Shown here in pieces: positions 1 through 7,892 of a stretch of 64,000 nucleotides of DNA (its first letter is position 1; every line of letters begins with the position of its first letter). A program made the position numbers and the translations under genes. The notes beneath the pieces are model-generated. The model was not told the DNA's origin. It ran no database searches and saw only the letters and a program-made list of their open reading frames with translations. The DNA is from an uncultured Christensenellaceae bacterium (GTDB lineage Bacteria; Bacillota; Clostridia; Christensenellales; Borkfalkiaceae): contig CAJUOP010000003.1 in the NCBI GenBank assembly GCA_910588465.1, positions 1-64,000 on the forward strand. Direction: 5' to 3'.

Positions 1-2
1 TA

Positions 3-1097
3 GACGAGAAAGGCGCGGAAATCGTAAGAGAGATTTTCAAACTCTGTATTCAAGGTTACGGTCCGACACAGATAGCACGGATACTTACCGAACGAAAAGT
101 TGAAACGCCCGTCGTCTACTTCCATAATCACGGCTTACCCACGTCTTTGAAAATACGAAAAAGCTCGGAAATATGGTCGCAACAAACGGTGTCGGGCATT
201 CTTGAAAACTTGGAATACACAGGCTGTACCGTGAACTTCAAGAGCTACAAGAAGTCGTACAAATCGAAAAGGCGTATTGAATTGCCGAGAGAAGATTGGG
301 TGATTTTCGAGAACACGCAGGAAGCAATTATAGACAAGCAGACTTTCGATACCGTTCAGAAGATACGCGAGAACAAACGCCGTCCTACCGATATGGGCGA
401 AATGAGTCCGCTGTCGGGAATGTTGTACTGTGCTGACTGCGGAAAGAAAATGTATCTTTGCAGGTGTACCACTATGAAACAAACGGAATACTTAAACTGT
501 TCTACTTACCGTAAGCAGAAGAAGCGCATTTGTGGTTCACACCAAATAACGGTTAAAGCAGTAACGGCAATCATACAGGACGATTTGCGTCGCACTATCC
601 ACTTTGCCAAGAACCACAACGAAGAATTTTTACAGACCTTGCAAAAAGACGCCGAAGCGAAAACAAAAAAGGAACTCAAAGAGAACCTACGCGAAATAGA
701 AACTTCGGAAGAACGTATCGTTAAACTCGACAAGATTATAGAGAGCCTATACGAAGATAAGGTTACGGGTAAAGTTTCGGAAGAACGGTATTTGAAAATG
801 AGCGATACATACGAAGCCGAGCAAGCCACGCTGAAAGAGCGGGTTAAGACTTTGAAAGCTGAAATAGAGAAAGCCAAAGCGCAAGACGATAAAATTCTCG
901 ACTTTATGCTACTCATCTACAAGTACAGCAATTTTGAAGAACTCACGCCCGAAATTCTGCGTTCGTTCATTGACAAGGTAATCGTCCACGAGAAAACGAA
1001 AATAAACGGACATTACAGACAGACCGTTGAAATAGTCTATAATTTCGTGGGCACAATCGAGCCGCAGTTCTTCGACGATGACGAAACCTACAACTGA
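3..1097 (+). CDS. Large serine recombinase, 3' part (5' end outside window)
   Basis: The frame is open from base 3 and ends at TGA 1095-1097, so the N-terminal catalytic resolvase domain lies before the window. What remains reads as the recombinase DNA-binding domain (start to about 60 codons past position 147), a zinc ribbon with CADCGKK and later Cys residues (about 415-560), a long Glu/Lys-rich coiled coil (about 600-880) and a DUF4368-like C-terminal segment containing LTPEILRSFIDKVIVHE. This order is that of large serine integrases carried by conjugative transposons and prophages of Clostridia, which cut and join att sites. The TTG at 147 is only an internal codon. A gene at the edge of a mobile element is the likely context, but the rest of the element is not visible here. 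Confidence 0.9.
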   Translation, partial: DEKGAEIVREIFKLCIQGYGPTQIARILTERKVETPVVYFHNHGLPTSLKIRKSSEIWSQQTVSGILENLEYTGCTVNFKSYKKSYKSKRRIELPREDWVIFENTQEAIIDKQTFDTVQKIRENKRRPTDMGEMSPLSGMLYCADCGKKMYLCRCTTMKQTEYLNCSTYRKQKKRICGSHQITVKAVTAIIQDDLRRTIHFAKNHNEEFLQTLQKDAEAKTKKELKENLREIETSEERIVKLDKIIESLYEDKVTGKVSEERYLKMSDTYEAEQATLKERVKTLKAEIEKAKAQDDKILDFMLLIYKYSNFEELTPEILRSFIDKVIVHEKTKINGHYRQTVEIVYNFVGTIEPQFFDDDETYN

Positions 1098-1125
1098 CAC
1101 AAGCAACTAAACCAAGACAAGAGAA

Positions 1126-1150
1126 AAGGCGTGGCTTCACGCCACGCCTT
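1126..1150 (+). terminator. Hairpin after the recombinase gene
   Basis: A perfect 10-bp stem (AAGGCGTGGC paired with GCCACGCCTT, 5-base loop) lies 28 bases after the recombinase stop. The T-run is weak, so it may be a poor intrinsic terminator or only an mRNA-stabilising hairpin. Confidence 0.5.
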
Positions 1151-1194
1151 AATCTCTACATCCTGCGGCTTACCTTTAATTCCCTATGGGAACT

Positions 1195-1345
1195 ACGGTA
1201 AAGTGCGGGCTTTTTGCTTATAGCAAAAAGATTCCTTCGGTCGCTCCGCTCCCTCTGAACGACAAGGAAGATAGCCCGCCGTGCCGTTATTCTGCCCCTC
1301 TTTTCTGTCATTCTGAGCCACTTTACGGGGCAAAAGAATCCCGCG
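1195..1345. repeat. Dispersed palindromic intergenic repeat, copy A
   Basis: This gene-free stretch (1151-1398) carries GATTCCTTCGGTCGCTCCGC followed by CTCTGAACGACAA, and then TGTCATTCTGAGCC with AAAGAATCC. The two halves are roughly inverted copies of each other. The same words recur at 40.05-40.46, 46.08-46.64 and 50.74-50.99 kb. No gene is supported here; the reading frames across it are by-products of the repeat. Confidence 0.75.
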
Positions 1346-1368
1346 CCGCGCAGTCCCATAAATAAAAT

Positions 1369-1389
1369 CCCCGAGGCATTGCCTCGGGG
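1369..1389 (-). terminator. Intrinsic terminator of the membrane protein gene at 1399
   Basis: A 9-bp perfect stem (CCCCGAGGC / GCCTCGGGG) with a 3-base loop is followed on the minus strand by a T-rich tract. It lies 10 bases past the stop of the gene ending at 1399. Confidence 0.85.
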
Positions 1390-1398
1390 AAATCCGTT

Positions 1399-2349
1399 TT
1401 AACCGATCGTCTTTTTCCGTTTGATTTTTTTTGCCAAAACAAAGATTTCCAATCCGATACCGACTGCCGAGAACAGCAGCACCAATGCAAGGTCGGTGTA
1501 AAATATTTCCGCAAACGTACGGTTCATATCTTCCAGCACTTCCGTGCTCTGCATCAGCTTTACAAACGCTTCCATCGCGGACATATCCGCGCCGACCTCG
1601 TTCACGGCAATTCCCGCCGCAGCCAAATATACAAAGAACACCGAAAGCGCCATGCACACCAGCGAAGTGACCGAAACGATGACGATCATCATTTTATTCG
1701 GTTTTCCGTGGAACTTCTGATAGAGAAACGCCCCGAGCACGACGGCGATAATCGCCGAAGCCGACGCCACAAACCCGATCCAGTACAACAGTGCGGAAAC
1801 CAGCCCGCCCGCGATTCCGCCGATCAGCGCGCCGAAAAAGCCGAAAAGGTAATTGTTGGGCGCCTGTTCGAACTCTCTGTTTTCGGCTTCGATAACGGCG
1901 TTAATATTTCCTATGCACTCTTCGTCCATGGTAATCGTTGCGCCGTCCACTGTGCAGGAGCGCGACTTTCCCTCCTCGATTTCCTTACCGCAGACGGGAC
2001 AAACGCCGTTCAGCCCGCCGTTTTGCGAAATAACGGATAATATATTGTCCGTCATTTCGGGCAATCTTTTGCAAAGCGAAGAACAAGTCATTCCGTTCAG
2101 TCCGAGCATCAGCCCGTAAGCCGTAAACTGAAAATTAAAAAATTTGTAAGCCGCGCGCCGAAGCTCGTCCGCCATCGCCCTCTTTTGTTCGTCGGTTGCA
2201 TAAAACGAAATATGTATCTGCAACGGAGAAACGTTGTTAAAATTATCCAACCGAACGTTCGTTTCGAATCCGTTCATTTTACCGTAAGCTTTATTTCCCG
2301 TAACGGTCAGCCCGCGCTCGGTAAAAAACGCGGTAAGCTTCTTGTTCAT
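1399..2349 (-). CDS. Unknown membrane protein with a CxxC pair
   Basis: This 316-residue protein is not recognised. The N-terminal half is soluble and has Cys residues at about 90-160, including CPVCGKEIEEGK near residue 117, which could bind a metal. At least four hydrophobic segments follow: two near 170-205, one near 215-240 and one near 285-308. The C-terminus is Lys-rich and probably cytoplasmic. An AGGAG sequence precedes the ATG at 2349. Upstream, TTGACA at about 2410 and TACAAT at about 2389 form a plausible sigma-A promoter. It stands alone between the mobile-element edge and the next gene, and its role is unknown. Confidence 0.75.
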   Translation of the reverse strand: MNKKLTAFFTERGLTVTGNKAYGKMNGFETNVRLDNFNNVSPLQIHISFYATDEQKRAMADELRRAAYKFFNFQFTAYGLMLGLNGMTCSSLCKRLPEMTDNILSVISQNGGLNGVCPVCGKEIEEGKSRSCTVDGATITMDEECIGNINAVIEAENREFEQAPNNYLFGFFGALIGGIAGGLVSALLYWIGFVASASAIIAVVLGAFLYQKFHGKPNKMMIVIVSVTSLVCMALSVFFVYLAAAGIAVNEVGADMSAMEAFVKLMQSTEVLEDMNRTFAEIFYTDLALVLLFSAVGIGLEIFVLAKKIKRKKTIG

Positions 2350-2454
2350 ATTCTGCTCCTATATGATTTTAATTTTACAATCACTATTGTATGCGGCTCG
2401 GCTCATTTGTCAAGACCGTTTAGCAAAATTTATTGAAAAATATTAAAATTTTTT

Positions 2455-3345
2455 TCACAAGACGTTTTTCGCCCGTTCCGCTTCCGCCATGTTCGCCACG
2501 TACGATTCCGCGTTCACGTTCGAAACCAAAAACGCGATAATGATCACCGAAAACCCGATCGCGAGCGCCACCAAAAAATTCGTTGCCGCAAACAACACGG
2601 CGATCACGGCAAACGAAATCAACATAATGAGCAGTTGGGAAAGCTGCAGCAGATAGCAATTTTTTATATTTACCACCTTGCTCAGCTTCAGCTCGCGCCC
2701 GTGCAGCAGATACGCCTCGTACAGCGCGACAAACCCGAACACCAGCATGGAAACCGCCAAAGAGATGATCGCGCCCGGGCTCCACACCGAGAGCAGCCAA
2801 ACGGTGAACGCGATGAGCGTCGTTGAAAAAAACGATTCCAGCAGCGCCGCGCCGAAAAACTTCCAGAATCCGCGCTTTACGGTGCTTCTTCTTACGAACA
2901 GCGCCGTCACGAAATATCCCCCCAGCACACCCAGCGCCGCCCACACGCAAAACGCCGTGAGCCCGCCCGTTAAGCCCTCGCCCACCGAGACGAGTACGGT
3001 TTGGATCCTAACTAAAAATTGCGCGTATTGCTCGTTGGTCATGCCCAAAAAGGTGCCGATTTTCTCCGCCAGCCAGTCCCCTTGCAAAAGCATTTTTACC
3101 GTATTTAACGGTTGGTCCCATTTCAGCTCGCGCGCGGAAGCGATCACGTACGACCAAAGCTGATCGAAATCCGTCTCCACGCCCGATAATATCCCGGCGA
3201 TCTCTTCCTTGACGAACGCAGTCTGTTCGGCGATCGCCCCGAACAGCGCGTGCGCGCCGAACAGCACGCCGAGGAAAATGCACCCCAGCGGTACGAAGAT
3301 ATGCGCCAGACATTTCAGATAGTTTTTTAACGAAAGCTTTATCAT
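2455..3345 (-). CDS. Unknown integral membrane protein
   Basis: A 296-residue protein beginning MIKLSLKNYLKCL, with a hydrophobic segment at residues 10-30 and four or five more between about 110 and 275. An extracytoplasmic or cytoplasmic loop of about 80 residues separates the first span from the rest. A longer frame reaches 3444, but it would run back through the rpmF terminator at 3366-3383, so the ATG at 3345 is preferred. No family is recognised. It lies just downstream of yceD-rpmF and is separated from them by that terminator. Confidence 0.7.
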   Translation of the reverse strand: MIKLSLKNYLKCLAHIFVPLGCIFLGVLFGAHALFGAIAEQTAFVKEEIAGILSGVETDFDQLWSYVIASARELKWDQPLNTVKMLLQGDWLAEKIGTFLGMTNEQYAQFLVRIQTVLVSVGEGLTGGLTAFCVWAALGVLGGYFVTALFVRRSTVKRGFWKFFGAALLESFFSTTLIAFTVWLLSVWSPGAIISLAVSMLVFGFVALYEAYLLHGRELKLSKVVNIKNCYLLQLSQLLIMLISFAVIAVLFAATNFLVALAIGFSVIIIAFLVSNVNAESYVANMAEAERAKNVL

Positions 3346-3360
3346 AACCGCAAAATAAAG

Positions 3361-3384
3361 AAAAACGGACTTTTTCAAGTCCGC
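3361..3384 (-). terminator. Terminator of yceD-rpmF
   Basis: A 7-bp stem (CGGACTT / AAGTCCG, 4-base loop) followed on the minus strand by TTTTT. It begins 6 bases after the rpmF stop. T-runs on both sides suggest it can work in both directions. Confidence 0.85.
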
Positions 3385-3389
3385 TTTTT

Positions 3390-3578
3390 TCAGTTTTTCG
3401 CTTCTTTCTGCGCAACCACTTCTTTGCCGTCGTAGAAGCCGCAATTTTTACAAACTCTGTGCGCGACCTTCTGTCCGTGGCAGTGAGGGCACTCTACAAG
3501 CTGCGAAGCCGTCGCCTTATAGTTCGCAAAACGCTTGTTGGTTCTGCTCTTCGATTGTTTGCTCTTGGGTACCGCCAT
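3390..3578 (-). CDS. rpmF: 50S ribosomal protein L32
   Basis: A 62-residue protein that starts MAVPKSKQSKSRTNKR and carries the four-Cys zinc motif CPHCHGQ...CKNCGFY typical of the zinc-binding form of L32, a late-assembling large-subunit protein. GAGGTGG precedes the ATG. It lies 26 bases after yceD, the conserved yceD-rpmF pairing of bacteria, and ends in an intrinsic terminator. Length and sequence are normal for the family. Confidence 0.97.
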   Translation of the reverse strand: MAVPKSKQSKSRTNKRFANYKATASQLVECPHCHGQKVAHRVCKNCGFYDGKEVVAQKEAKN

Positions 3579-3604
3579 CTTTATCCACCTCTTTTTTTCG
3601 TTTT

Positions 3605-4021
3605 TTATTCTTCGTTATATTCGGGAAGTTCGCACTCCTCTTTGCAGACGAGCTTTAAAGGCATCGCCGCAAGCACAGCGTCGCGCAGAGCCTCGCGAAA
3701 ATCCAGCCGTCCGCCGCGATAGCCGTAGTCGATCCCGTCGCCGTCGCCCTTTACGAACCTTGCCTCCACCTCGCCCGAGAAATTTTCCGTTACCTCGGCA
3801 AGACAGCGGGAACACAGTCCGTCCAGCGTGAATGCAACGCTCCCCGTAAGCGCTACGGCGTCGTCCTCGAAAATCTCGTAACACAACTCCGCCTTTACGG
3901 GCGATGCGAATTTTACGTAGGGAATTTCGATCAAATCGTCGTCCTCTTGATATTCCAAAGAGAGCGTCCCCGTAAAATTTTTGCGCGCTATGCAGCTTTG
4001 AACGTCTAACCCGAAATTCAT
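3605..4021 (-). CDS. yceD: YceD/DUF177 family protein
   Basis: About 138 residues from the ATG at 4021. The C-terminal half shows the DUF177 signature: LCSRCLAEV, then an acidic stretch, the DFREALRDAV helix, and a tail with CKEECELP. Family members are needed for normal 23S rRNA accumulation in Escherichia coli and plants, and the gene sits directly before rpmF in most bacteria. A frame open to 4060 exists, but the promoter at 4032-4060 lies inside that extension. The predicted transcript therefore starts only about four bases before the ATG at 4021 and no Shine-Dalgarno sequence can be present. Confidence 0.88.
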   Translation of the reverse strand: MNFGLDVQSCIARKNFTGTLSLEYQEDDDLIEIPYVKFASPVKAELCYEIFEDDAVALTGSVAFTLDGLCSRCLAEVTENFSGEVEARFVKGDGDGIDYGYRGGRLDFREALRDAVLAAMPLKLVCKEECELPEYNEE

Positions 4022-4031
4022 TGACGGAAAA

Positions 4032-4060
4032 AGTATAAGATATTTGCGCCCGTTTGTCAA
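4032..4060 (-). promoter_or_regulatory. Sigma-A promoter of yceD-rpmF
   Basis: TTGACA (4055-4060), a 17-base spacer and TATACT (4032-4037) on the minus strand. The expected start is near 4025, about four bases before the yceD ATG at 4021. Confidence 0.88.
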
Positions 4061-4117
4061 TCTTTTTTCAAGCGAATTCCGAAGAATTTACGAAAAAAGC
4101 GTTCGGGCGGGCAAATT

Positions 4118-5320
4118 TTATTTATCGGACGTCAGCGCCGCCGTTTCGCGCGCGATGACAAGCTCTTCGTTGGTGGGGATCACCAAAATTTTCACCTTGG
4201 AATTTTTCGCCGAAATATCGTGAACGGAGCCGTCGTTTTTCTGCAAGTTCTTTTCCTCGTCGAGCGCGATGCCGAACGCTTCCAGCCCCTCGAGCACGGC
4301 TTTGCGCACGGAGGGGGTATTCTCGCCCACGCCCGCGGTAAACACAATGCAATCCAGACCGCCGAGCGCCGCCATATACGCGCCCACGTACTTTTTGCAC
4401 GAATAGGCGAACATTTTCAGGGCGAGCCCCGCGCGATAATTGCCCTCTTTTTCCGCCGCCGTCAAATCGCGAAAGTCGGAGGATACGCCCGAAACGCCGA
4501 GCATACCGCACTTTTTATTAAGATACGTTAAGCCCTCTTCCATGCTCATGCCCTTTTTGCGGCACAGGAATTCGATCGCAGCTACGTCGATATCGCCGCT
4601 GCGCGTTCCCATTGGAACGCCCGCAAGCGGCGTAAAACCCATGGAGGTATCAATGCACTTTCCGCCCTTTACCGCGGAAATGGAAGAGCCGTTCCCCAAA
4701 TGGCAGGTGATTATTTTCAGCTCCTCGGGATCGCGCTTTAAATACCGAGCCGCCTCGCCCGAAACGAACTTGTGCGAGGTGCCGTGCGCGCCGTAGCGGC
4801 GTACCTTATATGCCTTGTAATCCTCGTAATCGACGGCGTAGAGGTGCGCGTAATCGGGCATGGTGGCGTGGAAGGAGGTGTCGAACACAAGCGCCATCTG
4901 TTTTTCGGGCATCACCGCGCGGCAGGCGTTAATGCCGAGGATCGCCGCGGGATTGTGCAGCGGCGCAAGCTCCGCGATCTCGTCCATCGTTTTCATCACC
5001 TCGTCCGTCACGAGCGTGGTTTTGGTAAACGCCTCGCCCGAAGCGACCACGCGGTGTCCCACCGCGTCGATCTCGTCCATGGAGGAAATGACCCCCGTCT
5101 CCTTATCCACAAGCTGCTTTAACACAAGCGCGATCGCCTCGGTATGGTTGGGCAGCTCCTTTTCAATCTCGACCGTCTTGCTGCCCGCCTTGTGCGTGAG
5201 CTTCCCCCCCGAAATTCCGATCCGTTCGCACGTTCCCTTGGCAAGAACGGCTTCCGTCTCCATGTCGATCAGCTGATATTTCAGCGAGGAGCTCCCCGCG
5301 TTGATCACTAAAATTTTCAT
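4118..5320 (-). CDS. ackA: Acetate kinase
   Basis: A 400-residue ASKHA-fold kinase that makes ATP and acetate from acetyl phosphate. It has the family landmarks NAGSSSLKYQ at residues 6-15, the catalytic FDTSFH region near 146, HLGNGSS (about 208) and FTAGVGENT (about 326). Its length is standard. It lies 13 bases after pta with AGAGAGGT before the ATG, so the two form one operon for overflow acetate and substrate-level phosphorylation. The next gene downstream, yceD, has its own promoter. Confidence 0.98.
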   Translation of the reverse strand: MKILVINAGSSSLKYQLIDMETEAVLAKGTCERIGISGGKLTHKAGSKTVEIEKELPNHTEAIALVLKQLVDKETGVISSMDEIDAVGHRVVASGEAFTKTTLVTDEVMKTMDEIAELAPLHNPAAILGINACRAVMPEKQMALVFDTSFHATMPDYAHLYAVDYEDYKAYKVRRYGAHGTSHKFVSGEAARYLKRDPEELKIITCHLGNGSSISAVKGGKCIDTSMGFTPLAGVPMGTRSGDIDVAAIEFLCRKKGMSMEEGLTYLNKKCGMLGVSGVSSDFRDLTAAEKEGNYRAGLALKMFAYSCKKYVGAYMAALGGLDCIVFTAGVGENTPSVRKAVLEGLEAFGIALDEEKNLQKNDGSVHDISAKNSKVKILVIPTNEELVIARETAALTSDK

Positions 5321-5333
5321 AACTTACCTCTCT

Positions 5334-6398
5334 TTACTTGATTGCCGACTGTAACGCCGTAATGGCGACCGCGCACACGATGTCCGCCGCCTTGCAGCCG
5401 CGCGAAAGATCGTTCAACGGTTTTGCAAACCCCTGGCAGATAGGACCGATCGCCTGGAATCCGCCCAGCCGCTCGGCGATCTTATAGCCGATATTGCCCG
5501 ACTGCAAATCGGGGAAGATCAGAACGTTCGCCCTGCCCGCCACCTTGGAATCGGGCGCCTTGATTGCGGCGACCTCGGGCACCAGCGCGGCGTCGAACTG
5601 CAATTCGCCGTCGATCGCCAGATCGGGCGCCTTCTCCTTTGCAATGCGCGTAGCCTCCTGCACGAGCGTTACGTTGTCGTGCTTCGCGCTGCCCTTGCTC
5701 GAAAAGGAGAGCATCGCGACGCGCGGCTCGATCCCCGCGATGTCCCGCGCGCTCTTGGCGGTGGCAATGGCGCAGTCCGCAAGCCCCTCCGCCGTATAGG
5801 TGGGGTTCAGTCCGCAATCGGCAAACACGAGCAAGCCGTCGTCCACGTACTTGTTGCCCGTAACTGGCTCCACCATTAAATTAAAGCTGGATACGGACGA
5901 AACGCCCGCCGCCGTCTTTACGATCTGCAAACCGGGACGGAGGGTATTCGCCGTGGAGTGGCACGCGCCCGAAACGAGCCCGTCCGCGTCCCCCGCTTTC
6001 AGCATGAGCGCACCGAAGAAGGTTGCGTCCTTTGCCTGCTCCTTTGCCTGCTCTTCCGTCATTCCCTTCGCCTTTCTCAGCTCATATAAAAGTTTTGCGT
6101 ATTCTTCGAGCTTGGGAGAGGTCGCGGGATCGACGATCTCCACCTCCGAAAGATCGCAGTCGGGATTGTCGAGCTTTATTTTATCCGCCTCGCCGAGCAG
6201 GATGATATGCGCGATCCCCGTAACGGCGCACTCCGCCGCCGCCTCTACCACGCGCGAATCCTCGCCCTCGCACAGTACGATCCGTTTGTTCAGCAGCTTC
6301 GCCTTCTTTTTGATCTCTTCCACGACCGTGCCCGCTTCCGAAATCTTTCTGCCGAGATCGGATACGGATTTTTGCAATTTTTTAAAAAAGTCCGCCAT
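5334..6398 (-). CDS. pta: Phosphate acetyltransferase
   Basis: A 354-residue enzyme that converts acetyl-CoA and phosphate to acetyl phosphate. The PTA/PTB fold is clear: [12 protein letters not shown] near residue 40, [13 protein letters not shown] near 143, and a C-terminal segment with [15 protein letters not shown] and GPICQG. The first 35 or so residues form a charged helical extension, a little longer than the usual start. It is the first gene of pta-ackA, with a promoter at 6474-6502. That promoter faces the tmcAL promoter, so the two transcripts overlap at their 5' ends. Confidence 0.97.
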   Translation of the reverse strand: MADFFKKLQKSVSDLGRKISEAGTVVEEIKKKAKLLNKRIVLCEGEDSRVVEAAAECAVTGIAHIILLGEADKIKLDNPDCDLSEVEIVDPATSPKLEEYAKLLYELRKAKGMTEEQAKEQAKDATFFGALMLKAGDADGLVSGACHSTANTLRPGLQIVKTAAGVSSVSSFNLMVEPVTGNKYVDDGLLVFADCGLNPTYTAEGLADCAIATAKSARDIAGIEPRVAMLSFSSKGSAKHDNVTLVQEATRIAKEKAPDLAIDGELQFDAALVPEVAAIKAPDSKVAGRANVLIFPDLQSGNIGYKIAERLGGFQAIGPICQGFAKPLNDLSRGCKAADIVCAVAITALQSAIK

Positions 6399-6417
6399 AA
6401 AAATTCTCCTGAAACGC

Positions 6418-6446
6418 TTTATTTTTCCCCTCCGTTCGTGTATAAT
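6418..6446 (+). promoter_or_regulatory. Promoter of tmcAL
   Basis: TTTATT (6418-6423), a 17-base spacer and TATAAT (6441-6446). The expected start is near 6453, giving a leader of about 67 bases. The -35 is weak. The -10 lies in GTGTATAAT (6438-6446), which is an inverted copy of ATTATACAC at 6474-6482. Confidence 0.65.
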
Positions 6447-6473
6447 AACGATGTGAGGATATCATTCTATGAT

Positions 6474-6502
6474 ATTATACACCTAAAAAATAAAAATGTA
6501 AA
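6474..6502 (-). promoter_or_regulatory. Promoter of pta-ackA
   Basis: TTTACA (6497-6502), a 17-base spacer and TATAAT (6474-6479) on the minus strand. It reads leftward over the tmcAL promoter, with an expected start near 6467. Confidence 0.75.
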
Positions 6503-6519
6503 GAACACGGGGTAAAAAA

Positions 6520-7704
6520 ATGAAATTTTGTGCGGTAATTTGCGAATATAATCCCTTTCATAACGGGCATCTCTATCAGCTCCAACAAATCAGGGAAAAG
6601 AGCGGCTGCGATAAAATTCTTTGCCTCATGAGCGGGAATTTCACCCAGCGGGGAGAAGCCGCCGTCTTTCATAAATCGGTGCGCGCCCGCCACGCCGTAG
6701 AGAACGGCGCAGACGCGGTGATCGAGCTGCCCGCCGTGTTTTCCGTTTCCTCCGCAGAGCTGTTCGCGGGGGGCGCGATTCATCTGCTTGCCTCTCTTCC
6801 CGCCGTAACGACGCTCGCATTCGGCTGCGAGAGCGGAGACAGGGAAGCATTTTTAACGGCGGCGAAGGCGAGCCTTTCGGAGGACAAAGAGTTTAAAGCG
6901 GCGCTGAAAGAGAACATGAAGGACGGCACGTCCTACGCCAAAGCGCACACGCAAACGGTGCTTGCGTTCAACACGGACGTAGACGAATCGCTTCTCACCT
7001 CGCCCAACAACATTCTGGGCGTGGAATACTGCAAGGCGATTTTAAAGGAGCGCGCGCAGATCGACCCGCTGCCCCTCCCGCGCGTCGGCGGAGGCTATGC
7101 CGACACCGCAATGTTTAAAAACTTTTCCTCCGCCGCGGCGCTTCGGCTCGCCCTGAACGACGCGGACTCCAAGGCGCAGAAGCTGGTAAAAAAGAACGTT
7201 CCGCAAAACGTGTACCGCGACGCGAAAAATTACCGCCCGCTCCCCTTCGAAACCGCCGCGCTCGCCGCGCTCGTCACGCAGGACGGCGAGAAAATCGCGC
7301 AGTGTCCGGACTGCTCGGAGGGGCTGGAAAACCGCCTGAAAGCGATGACGAAAAGCAATCCGCAATACGCCGATATGCTGAACAAGGTCGTTTCCAAGCG
7401 CTACACCCTCTCCCGCCTGAAACGGATTTTGGCGCAGGCGCTGCTGAATATCCGCTTGAAGGACGTGAAAGAATTTTTGGAAGAGCCGCTCTATTTAAAC
7501 CTGCTCGCGCTGAAAAAAGAGGGCGCGGAGGAGGTGCTCGCGGCGCTCGGCGAAGGCTCGTTCCCCGTTATCGCGCGCAAGAGCGACGCGATCGGATTGA
7601 AGAAAGACGCGCTCGACTGTTTTTTGACCGACGTGCGTGCCAACGATCTTTACAACGTTCTTTCGGGAATGCACACCAACGAATACGAAACGCTGTTCCT
7701 TTAA
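6520..7704 (+). CDS. tmcAL: tRNA(Met) cytidine acetate ligase TmcAL (YlbM family)
   Basis: 394 residues. The N-terminus has the nucleotidylyltransferase signature CEYNPFHNGHLYQL (residues 8-21, with the HxGH-type motif), then SGNFTQRGE and NGADAVIELP, which are the hallmarks of the YlbM/TmcAL family. In Bacillus subtilis this enzyme uses ATP and free acetate to make N4-acetylcytidine at the wobble position of elongator tRNA-Met. It is transcribed divergently from pta-ackA, which produces acetate, and this neighbourhood is common in Firmicutes. GGGG lies upstream of the ATG. A strong terminator follows. Confidence 0.95.
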   Translation: MKFCAVICEYNPFHNGHLYQLQQIREKSGCDKILCLMSGNFTQRGEAAVFHKSVRARHAVENGADAVIELPAVFSVSSAELFAGGAIHLLASLPAVTTLAFGCESGDREAFLTAAKASLSEDKEFKAALKENMKDGTSYAKAHTQTVLAFNTDVDESLLTSPNNILGVEYCKAILKERAQIDPLPLPRVGGGYADTAMFKNFSSAAALRLALNDADSKAQKLVKKNVPQNVYRDAKNYRPLPFETAALAALVTQDGEKIAQCPDCSEGLENRLKAMTKSNPQYADMLNKVVSKRYTLSRLKRILAQALLNIRLKDVKEFLEEPLYLNLLALKKEGAEEVLAALGEGSFPVIARKSDAIGLKKDALDCFLTDVRANDLYNVLSGMHTNEYETLFL

Positions 7705-7716
7705 AAAGGCGGCACA

Positions 7717-7751
7717 AGCAAACCCCCTCGGCAATGCCGAGGGGGTTTGCT
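7717..7751 (+). terminator. Intrinsic terminator of tmcAL
   Basis: A perfect 16-bp stem (AGCAAACCCCCTCGGC with its complement), an AAT loop and a short T-run. The rest of the interval to 7892 shows no gene or site that I can support. Confidence 0.85.
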
Positions 7752-7892
7752 TTGAGAGAATATGAAAAAATTGTGGAGAGTAATCGTTTCGAAAATCAAC
7801 CGCAGGTTTTCCCCCGCCCGTTGATTGTCTCCATTTTACTCCCCTTTTATGTTGAATTTGTGATAAAAATATAAAAACAACGCGAACTTTGC

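Noticed and set aside
1156..1657. Several reading frames with Ser/Arg-rich products near the recombinase
   Set aside because: They run through the dispersed repeat or lie opposite the membrane protein gene.
3346..3444. Longer N-terminus for the membrane protein ending at 2455
   Set aside because: It would be translated from the rpmF terminator and rpmF coding sequence.
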